DNA from: Pseudomonadota bacterium
Lineage (GTDB): Bacteria; Pseudomonadota; Alphaproteobacteria; Kiloniellales; J153
Assembly (NCBI GenBank): GCA_022572105.1
Contig: JACZWN010000119.1
Location: 1 to 10,747 of the forward strand
Length of the DNA stretch: 10,747 nt
Direction: 5' to 3'
Shown in pieces: positions 6,529 to 10,747 of this stretch. Under the pieces are notes generated by a model. That model was not told where the DNA came from. It ran no database searches and worked only from the letters and a program-made list of their open reading frames with translations. Made by a program: the position numbers and the translations under genes. Numbering within the stretch: the stretch's first letter is position 1; every line of letters begins with the position of its first letter.

Positions 6529-7269
6529 TTATCGCGGCTCTGCGGGAACCGCTGCGTAATCCCGCACCGCCTGCAGAAGATCCGCCGGATCGAACGGTTT
6601 GAACAGGCAGCCGGTCACCGATATTGACCGCAAGGGGTTAACGATTGGTTTACCATTCGCGAGCGGGCTTGCGATCATGACCACGGTCACGGGCGGGCCG
6701 AGGTCCTGGAGCGCGAGATAAACCTCCAGAATGCGCGAGATCGGACGCTGCAGGTCGAGGATAAGAACGTCGAGGCCGGCGATGACGGCGTTCTCCGCCG
6801 CCGCCTCCCCGGTTCGGGCCCAACGGGCCTTCAATCCCTGCCCGGTCAGGGATTCTTCGAGGCTCGCCCCCAGACCCCCGTCCTCGGCCAGCAGGAGAAC
6901 GATGCCGCCGGGGCCGACATCACGAAGATGCTCGATCATCCGGGGTGCGGTGGCGGGTCTGGTCAGCACCGCCAGGCCGCCGGTCTTCACCGCCACCGTG
7001 AGCAGGTTGTCGATCCGGTAGCCGGTCATCAGAACGACTCGCGCCCGGCCTTGCGTCTTGCGCAACTCGCGCAGGGCGTCGATGCCGTTCATGCCGGGCA
7101 GCTTGATGTCCAGGAATATCATGTCGAAGGCGCGATCCCGGGCGACCTCGATCGCGGCCTCTCCGCTGCCCGCCAGCGCCGCGCGATGCCCTTCCGCCTC
7201 GAGCATGTCGGCAATGCCCGAGGCGAGATCGTGGTCGTCGTCGACCACCAGAATATCGAGGGCTCTCAT
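6529..7269 (-). CDS. Tandem receiver-domain protein without output domain
   Basis: The 246-residue product consists of two CheY-like receivers. Receiver 1 (about 3-117) has Asp10-12, phospho-acceptor Asp54 in FLDIKLPG and Thr82, but the invariant lysine is replaced by Arg104 (LTRP instead of LxKP). Receiver 2 (about 122-240) is more divergent, with Glu129/Asp130, Asp172 in LILDLQRP, Ser201 and a retained Lys224 in LFKPF. There is no DNA-binding, enzymatic or Hpt domain. ATG 7269-7267 overlaps the stop of the membrane kinase (ATGA), which argues against the longer frame starting at 7308. It probably works as a phosphate acceptor or sink between the two kinases, or by protein contact. The arginine substitution should alter signalling from receiver 1. 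Function beyond phosphotransfer unknown. Confidence 0.9.
   Translation of the reverse strand: MRALDILVVDDDHDLASGIADMLEAEGHRAALAGSGEAAIEVARDRAFDMIFLDIKLPGMNGIDALRELRKTQGRARVVLMTGYRIDNLLTVAVKTGGLAVLTRPATAPRMIEHLRDVGPGGIVLLLAEDGGLGASLEESLTGQGLKARWARTGEAAAENAVIAGLDVLILDLQRPISRILEVYLALQDLGPPVTVVMIASPLANGKPIVNPLRSISVTGCLFKPFDPADLLQAVRDYAAVPAEPR
6637..6656 (+). promoter_or_regulatory. CtrA-like element inside the double-receiver gene
   Basis: GTTAACGATTGGTTTACCAT contains TTAA-N7-TTTA followed by CCAT. The alphaproteobacterial CtrA consensus is TTAA-N7-TTAAC, so the second half has one mismatch. It lies 155-174 bp upstream of the hybrid-kinase ATG, in an A+T-rich patch of an otherwise G+C-rich gene, and resembles the element at 10010-10029. 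The match is by eye and the binding protein is inferred. Confidence 0.35.
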
Positions 7270-9677
7270 GCTGCGGCATCCTCTGCCCGGGCGTTTCGAT
7301 CGAGCCACAGGCAGACCGCCGTGCCGCGGCCTTCCTCGGTCTCGATCTCGATGCCGCCGCCGTGCTGCTCCATGATCTGCTTGACCACCGGCAGGCCCAA
7401 GCCGACGCCGAAGCCCTTGGTGCTGTACAGCGGCTCGAAGATCCTCTCGTAGACGTCGGGCGCAATGCCCGGCCCCCGGTCCTCGAACACCACCTCGATG
7501 CGGCCGGCGCGCTCGCGCGTGCGCACCGTGAGGACGCGCTCCGCGGGCTCGGTTGCGGCCTCGCCCTTACCGCCCATCGCCTGGCAGGCGTTGTCGAAGA
7601 CGTTGATCACCGCGCGCCGGAACCGATCCCGGTCGAGGGCCACCGTCAGGCCGGGCAGTTGCAGCTCCTGACGCAGGCTTATGCCCGTGGGCAGCGACTG
7701 TTCCTCGAGCACGCCCGCCAGCCAGTCGTCGAGCGCCGTCGGCTCCGGTTCGAGGTCCGACATTCGCGTGAAGTCGAGCATCTCGTCGATGATCCGGTCG
7801 CAGCGCATCACGCTGCGCTCGACCCGCTCCAGGGCGCGGCGCGCGCGCGGCATCTCCTCCTTCAGGCCGTCGCGCAGAATGAAGGCCGAGGTTCGGATCA
7901 CCCCCAGCGGGTTGCGCAGCTCGTGGCTGACGGTCGCCGTCAACTGACCGAGCGTCGCCAGGCGCTCCCGGCGCAGCAACTCGTCTTCGAGACGCTTGCG
8001 CTCGGTGAGGTCGGTGACCAGCACGAAGACGCCTTTGACGCCGCCGTCATGCGAAAGGTGTGGGACGTAAGTCACCTGGACATACCGGGTCCCGGCAGTC
8101 TTGCTTGGAAGGCTGGTCTCGAAGGCAACCCGTTCCCCGGACAGCGCTTCCGCGAGTTTTTCCTTGACGATGTCGTAGGCGGCTTCCCCCACGACGTCCC
8201 GGACACGCCGCCCGTAGGCTTCCTTGGTGGAAACGCCGAACCATTCCTCGTAGCGCTTGTTGATGAACCGGTACTGTTGGTTCGCGTCCATATAGGCAAT
8301 GACGGCGGGCACATTGTCCGTAATAAGCCGAATTTGCTCCTCGCTCTCGCGCAGGGCCTCCTCCACACGTTTGCGCTCGGTGATGTCATGGAGCATCCCG
8401 ATGATCTGCAAAGTCGAGTCTCGATCATTCCGGATCAAGGACGCCCGGGTTGCTATGTGCCGGATGCTGCCGTCAGGCAGGATGGCCCGGTAGTCGATTG
8501 CATAGGGCACGCCGGCCTTGATCAACCGCTCGTGGCCAGCTTTGATACGCTCGCGGTCATCGGGATGGACGCGAGCCAAGAAGGCGTCCAATGTGCCTTC
8601 GAACGCGCCGGGTTCCAAGCCGAAGATCGCCTCCGTGCGCTCGTCCATAATGACCACGTCATCGGGAACCGTCCTGATCCAGGTCCCGAATTTGGCCGAC
8701 TCGACGGCCAGGCTGAGGCGCCCCTCGCTCTCGCGCAAAGCGCCCTCCACCCGCTTCCGTTCCGCGATTTCGTCCTGAAGCACGGTATTGGCGGCCTGCA
8801 TTTCAGCGGCGCGGTTTCGGGTGACTTTTCTCGATCGGACGAGCCACGAAAGCACGACGAGGGAAGCCAGCGTGATCAAGGCGAGCGCGGCAATCGCCAC
8901 GAAGGCCCAAATTTCCTTCCGCTCCACGAGAACCACTTCGTGCCGCGACCACTTGCTCATGATCCGGGCAAATCGCCCGCTGCGCCTGATTTCCGCCAGC
9001 GCGCGGTTGATCTCCCGCACCAGGGCTTCGTTGCCCTTTGGGACGGGTATCCCGGCGATCTTGACCGCGAACGGCCGGGAGAGCGCTTGGATGCCGGAAA
9101 TGTCGTTCTCGCTCAGCGCGTGATATCCGACCCAGGTTGCCGAGCCGATGGCGTCGAGCTGACCCAGAAACAGCTTGTTGAAACCATCCAGCAGGGTATC
9201 CACGAAGACCAACTCGGCCTCCGGTTGATGATCTTCGAGAAAAGCCTGTGGGAACCCACCCTTTACGACCCCAATTCGCCTTCCTTCGAGCCCCACAGCA
9301 TCAAACGCCATGACCATGTCAGCCCTGACAAACAGCGAAAACGTGATGTTGAACGTTCCATCGGAGAAGTCGTAGAGCGCCAGCCGCTTCTCGTTCTTGC
9401 TCATGAGCGTGAGCGCGTGTCCGTCTCCGCCCAGGACCTTGTCTTGCGCCTCTAGCCAATTCATGAGGCGAATCTCTATCGGCCTTTCCAGGACTTCCCC
9501 GATGGCGTTCAGAAGATCCACGCTGGCGCCTCTGGGCGTCCCCGCATCGAGAAACTCATAGGGAGGGAAGTTATGGTCGCCAAGGAAGATGATAGGCTCG
9601 TTCTGCGCGGTCCCGGAGAGGCTCGGCCCCGGCAGCAGCACGCAGAGCAACGCCAGAAATAATGCCCGAGCGATCAT
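7266..9677 (-). CDS. Membrane sensor histidine kinase with periplasmic solute-binding domain and two PAS domains
   Basis: The 803-residue product starts with a signal sequence (1-25, hydrophobic LFLALLCVLLP). A family 3 periplasmic solute-binding domain follows (about 27-245; FLGDHNFPPYEFLD at 31-44, then RGASVDLLNAIGEVL), then a membrane helix at about 257-280 and a coiled coil with IAERKRVEGALRESE. PAS 1 is at about 318-437 (DITERKR exit) and PAS 2 at about 445-563 (DLTERKR exit). HisKA has His585 in SHELRNPLG, and HATPase_c has Asn696, Asp733 in DRGPGI and GFGVGLGLPVVKQI. The layout recalls BvgS/EvgS-type sensors but has one binding domain and no receiver or Hpt. A small amphipathic ligand such as an amino acid is typical of the sensor family; the ligand here is unknown. 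ATG 9677 is chosen because the signal peptide starts there; the frame to 9950 adds non-conserved low-complexity sequence. First gene of the operon. Confidence 0.93.
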   Translation of the reverse strand: MIARALFLALLCVLLPGPSLSGTAQNEPIIFLGDHNFPPYEFLDAGTPRGASVDLLNAIGEVLERPIEIRLMNWLEAQDKVLGGDGHALTLMSKNEKRLALYDFSDGTFNITFSLFVRADMVMAFDAVGLEGRRIGVVKGGFPQAFLEDHQPEAELVFVDTLLDGFNKLFLGQLDAIGSATWVGYHALSENDISGIQALSRPFAVKIAGIPVPKGNEALVREINRALAEIRRSGRFARIMSKWSRHEVVLVERKEIWAFVAIAALALITLASLVVLSWLVRSRKVTRNRAAEMQAANTVLQDEIAERKRVEGALRESEGRLSLAVESAKFGTWIRTVPDDVVIMDERTEAIFGLEPGAFEGTLDAFLARVHPDDRERIKAGHERLIKAGVPYAIDYRAILPDGSIRHIATRASLIRNDRDSTLQIIGMLHDITERKRVEEALRESEEQIRLITDNVPAVIAYMDANQQYRFINKRYEEWFGVSTKEAYGRRVRDVVGEAAYDIVKEKLAEALSGERVAFETSLPSKTAGTRYVQVTYVPHLSHDGGVKGVFVLVTDLTERKRLEDELLRRERLATLGQLTATVSHELRNPLGVIRTSAFILRDGLKEEMPRARRALERVERSVMRCDRIIDEMLDFTRMSDLEPEPTALDDWLAGVLEEQSLPTGISLRQELQLPGLTVALDRDRFRRAVINVFDNACQAMGGKGEAATEPAERVLTVRTRERAGRIEVVFEDRGPGIAPDVYERIFEPLYSTKGFGVGLGLPVVKQIMEQHGGGIEIETEEGRGTAVCLWLDRNARAEDAAA

Positions 9678-9750
9678 CCCCGTGTTCCCCCCGCGCCATG
9701 ATTCTGGCCGCGGTCCGCGCCAGGCCAAAACCGCCGCGCTCGCACCTTTT

Positions 9751-9774
9751 TGAGCATGGGGGTGAGCATGGGGG
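9751..9774. repeat. 12-bp perfect tandem repeat, two copies, plus a third related GAGCAT
   Basis: TGAGCATGGGGG occurs at 9751-9762 and 9763-9774; a further GAGCAT lies at 9779-9784. The block lies 74-97 bp upstream of the membrane-kinase ATG, in the presumed leader or promoter region. It could be slippage or a repeated operator. Confidence 0.7.
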
Positions 9775-10009
9775 CCTCGAGCATCGGGTTGCTGCGGTGC
9801 TTTCGCCTCGCGCCCGCGGGTCGATCCAAATCCCGGCGCACAACTCCCGGAGGCCGGCCGGAATCGGCTCGCGGCGCCGTCCAGCCGCCATCGACCCCGG
9901 GACGATTCATCAGAGAAATTTAATCGGAAATTAGGCTTGGACTCTCCCAAATTTCCCTCTCTTGCCCCTATAGCGCCTCGAATTCTCTAGTCATTAACCA
10001 TGGGTCGCT

Positions 10010-10029
10010 ATGGTAAATAAATTATTAAC
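10010..10029 (-). promoter_or_regulatory. CtrA-like element upstream of the signalling operon
   Basis: On the minus strand GTTAATAATTTATTTACCAT has TTAA-N7-TTTA then CCAT, the same layout as 6637-6656 (16 of 20 bases identical). It lies 333-352 bp upstream of the kinase ATG. TTAACCAT, a second CtrA-associated motif described in Caulobacter, occurs nearby at 9994-10001 on the plus strand and forms an imperfect dyad with this element. Recognition by CtrA is inference. Confidence 0.4.
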
Positions 10030-10038
10030 GGGGTTAAT
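10024..10038. promoter_or_regulatory. Perfect dyad ATTAAC-GGG-GTTAAT, candidate operator
   Basis: Six-base arms with a 3-bp spacer, overlapping the end of the CtrA-like element. The symmetry is typical of a dimeric regulator site; the regulator is unknown. Confidence 0.35.
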
Positions 10039-10071
10039 TCTCACATACCCATGGAATTACGCATGTCGGGC

Positions 10072-10086
10072 GTTTCGGACCGAAAC
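10072..10086. promoter_or_regulatory. 15-bp palindrome GTTTCGG-A-CCGAAAC
   Basis: Perfect 7-base arms around a single central base. It could be a protein-binding site or a short hairpin (6-bp stem, loop GAC). There is no U tract, so it is not a convincing terminator. Confidence 0.3.
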
Positions 10087-10119
10087 TCGACGCGTGCCAT
10101 CAAGTATTGCCTGCGCCCG

Positions 10120-10139
10120 GCCGGTCGTTGCGGACCGGC
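10120..10139 (-). terminator. Hairpin downstream of the thpR remnant
   Basis: GCCGGTC, loop of six, GACCGGC: a perfect 7-bp stem lying 21-40 nt beyond the TAG of the minus-strand remnant (10162-10160). No run of U follows on the minus strand, so terminator function is weakly supported. Confidence 0.35.
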
Positions 10140-10159
10140 GGTAAAGGCTGGGTTTGGCG

Positions 10160-10412
10160 CTAAGGTGCCGTGTCGAGGGGTGCCAGCGGATAGACCGCCT
10201 CGGCCGTGTAGATGGCGCCGCCATGGCTCAGGAAGCTCGAGTAAAGCACGAAGTCGCGCGCCTCGAAGGCCTCGGCGCGGAAGATGGCATGGTGCGCCAG
10301 GTAGTCGTGCAGCCTGCGCCCCGGGTCGCCCTTGAAGCGGGCGAGCGTCACGTGCGGCTTGAATTTGCGTCCCTCGGGCGCCAGGCCGGCGCCCCGCACC
10401 GCCTGGTCCTGG
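10160..10412 (-). pseudogene. thpR: C-terminal remnant of RNA 2',3'-cyclic phosphodiesterase (ThpR/LigT, 2'-5' RNA ligase family)
   Basis: The minus frame carries the second catalytic HxTx motif of the family in GRKFKPHVTLARFKG, followed by FVLYSSFLSHGGAIYTAEAVYPL, the typical C-terminal region, and stops at TAG 10162-10160. Only about 80-85 residues remain of a family length near 180, and the first HxTx motif is missing. The two-histidine active site therefore cannot form. Upstream of about 10403-10412 family resemblance is lost, and the frame meets a TAG at 10435-10433. The remnant abuts, head to head, a truncated plus-strand gene. Either the gene was broken by a deletion or insertion, or the sequence was joined wrongly at this point. 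The GTG at 10399-10397 could serve as a start for a short product, but no ribosome site supports it. Confidence 0.75.
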
Positions 10413-10421
10413 AAGGAAGGA

Positions 10422-10747
10422 GAGACCCTGGCCTATCTCATCGATTTTTTAGATGGCGACGGGCAGGTTGACTTCCGGATTTACTACTGCGACTCCGCCA
10501 CACCTGACTCCACCGGCTTCCCGCCCGCTCTACCTCAGGATGAGAGCCGGCGTATAGACCTGGCCATCCTGAGTGTCGGTTCGGCGTATACCCTTAGGGA
10601 ATACCCCGAAACATTCATGGAGGCCTGGCATCCCCGGCAGGTGCTGCTGGGTCATTGGGAAAACTTTTTCCGAAGTCCGAAGCGGCCACTGCAAAGATTG
10701 CGCCATGCCCACGTCAAAGAGTTCATTCGGGATATTGAACCATACCT
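10422..10747 (+). CDS. Probable metallo-beta-lactamase-fold protein, C-terminal part (lacks 5' end, runs off right edge)
   Basis: An open plus-strand frame of 108 codons runs without a stop to the window end. It begins ETLAYLIDFLDGDG and includes RIYYCDSATPDSTGF, RRIDLAILSVGS and PRQVLLGHWENFFRSPKRPL. A buried strand followed by an Asp (YYCDSATPD), then a second strand DLAILSVGS and a histidine strand VLLGHWE, is the pattern I associate with the C-terminal half of UlaG-like metallo-beta-lactamase-fold hydrolases. The upstream metal-binding HxHxDH part is absent, and the frame passes into thpR antisense without a plausible start. Base composition is only about half G+C, and codons such as TTT, TTA, AGT and AAA are common, unlike everything to its left. 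The family call is moderate; that it is coding is fairly clear. Confidence 0.6.

Larger units (their letters stand above)
9678..10159. other. Non-coding region upstream of the signalling operon, with A+T-rich island
   Basis: I find no credible gene in these 482 bp. Frames that cross it lack ribosome sites and family-like sequence. The part nearest the kinase (9678-9900) is G+C-rich and holds the 12-bp repeats. From about 9901 to 10060 the sequence becomes strikingly A+T-rich, with several TTAA words: TTAA-N7-TTAG at 9920-9934, TTAACCAT at 9994-10001, and the elements described separately. An 8-bp inverted repeat CCATGGGT/ACCCATGG (9998-10005 and 10047-10054) brackets the densest part. This is the most likely promoter and operator region for the minus-strand operon. 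A CTATAG word at 9970-9975 (minus strand) could be a -10 box, but no good -35 accompanies it. Confidence 0.6.

Noticed and set aside
5671..8388. Recurring DNA word TTGCGCTCGGTGATGTCA at 5674-5691 and 8371-8388, with a close variant near 7996.
   Set aside because: These encode the conserved PAS exit linker (DITERKR or DLTERKR) in each kinase; they are paralogous coding similarity, not a mobile repeat.
7362..9455. 697-codon plus-strand open frame.
   Set aside because: Antisense shadow of the membrane sensor kinase, whose PAS, HisKA and HATPase motifs are unmistakable on the other strand.
9678..9950. N-terminal extension of the membrane kinase to ATG 9950.
   Set aside because: The added 91 residues are low-complexity and would bury the signal peptide that begins at ATG 9677.
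10120..10139. Hairpin as a strong intrinsic terminator.
   Set aside because: The stem is good but no U tract follows on either strand, so it is listed only as a weak candidate.
10051..10335. 94-codon plus-strand ORF beginning at ATG 10051.
   Set aside because: No ribosome site, no recognisable sequence, and its second half is antisense to the thpR remnant.

Overview
The window is high-G+C bacterial DNA (about two thirds G+C by eye) and almost wholly coding. Strong G/C preference at third codon positions, PAS-rich kinases of the HDFNN and SHELRNP types, and CtrA-like TTAA-N7-TTxA elements in the few A+T-rich spots suggest an alphaproteobacterium. This is inference; there is no rRNA or other marker gene. 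I see no tRNA, rRNA, CRISPR array, IS element or transposase.

Left part (1-4376): a protein-maintenance neighbourhood. A minus-strand pair holds a class III sirtuin deacylase (cobB, 106-831) and the first 36 codons of an unrecognised gene translationally coupled to it (1-109). Divergent from cobB is a tightly packed plus-strand operon of four genes: low-molecular-weight phosphotyrosine phosphatase (898-1386), fructosamine/ribulosamine-3-kinase family protein (1383-2294), EamA/DMT-family membrane transporter (2303-3202) and a stand-alone B3/B4 domain protein (3199-3906). The phosphatase-kinase order is a known bacterial pairing linked to removal of sugars from glycated lysines. The operon ends head-on against msrA (3903-4376, minus), the two stop codons sharing one CTAG. 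Sirtuin, deglycation pair and MsrA would all reverse chemical damage or modification of proteins.

Middle part (4509-9677): a minus-strand three-gene signalling operon, read right to left. First is a membrane histidine kinase with a periplasmic solute-binding sensor domain, one transmembrane helix and two PAS domains (9677-7266). It overlaps by ATGA a protein of two receiver domains with no output domain (7269-6529). Then comes a cytoplasmic hybrid kinase, REC-PAS-HisKA-HATPase-REC (6482-4509). No DNA-binding output or Hpt domain is visible, so the output must lie elsewhere or work through protein-protein contact.

Upstream of this operon is a non-coding stretch (9678-10159) with an A+T-rich island (about 9901-10060) rich in TTAA elements and dyads. 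A 20-bp element there matches, at 16 of 20 positions and with the same TTAA-N7-TTTACCAT layout, a site inside the double-receiver gene just upstream of the hybrid kinase.

Right edge (10160-10747): two gene remnants meet head to head, both without their 5' parts. On the minus strand is the C-terminal half of a ThpR/LigT 2'-5' RNA ligase-like protein; on the plus strand is the C-terminal part of a probable metallo-beta-lactamase-fold protein. Base composition drops sharply at the junction near 10405-10421, so this is either a genuine deletion/insertion scar or an assembly chimera.
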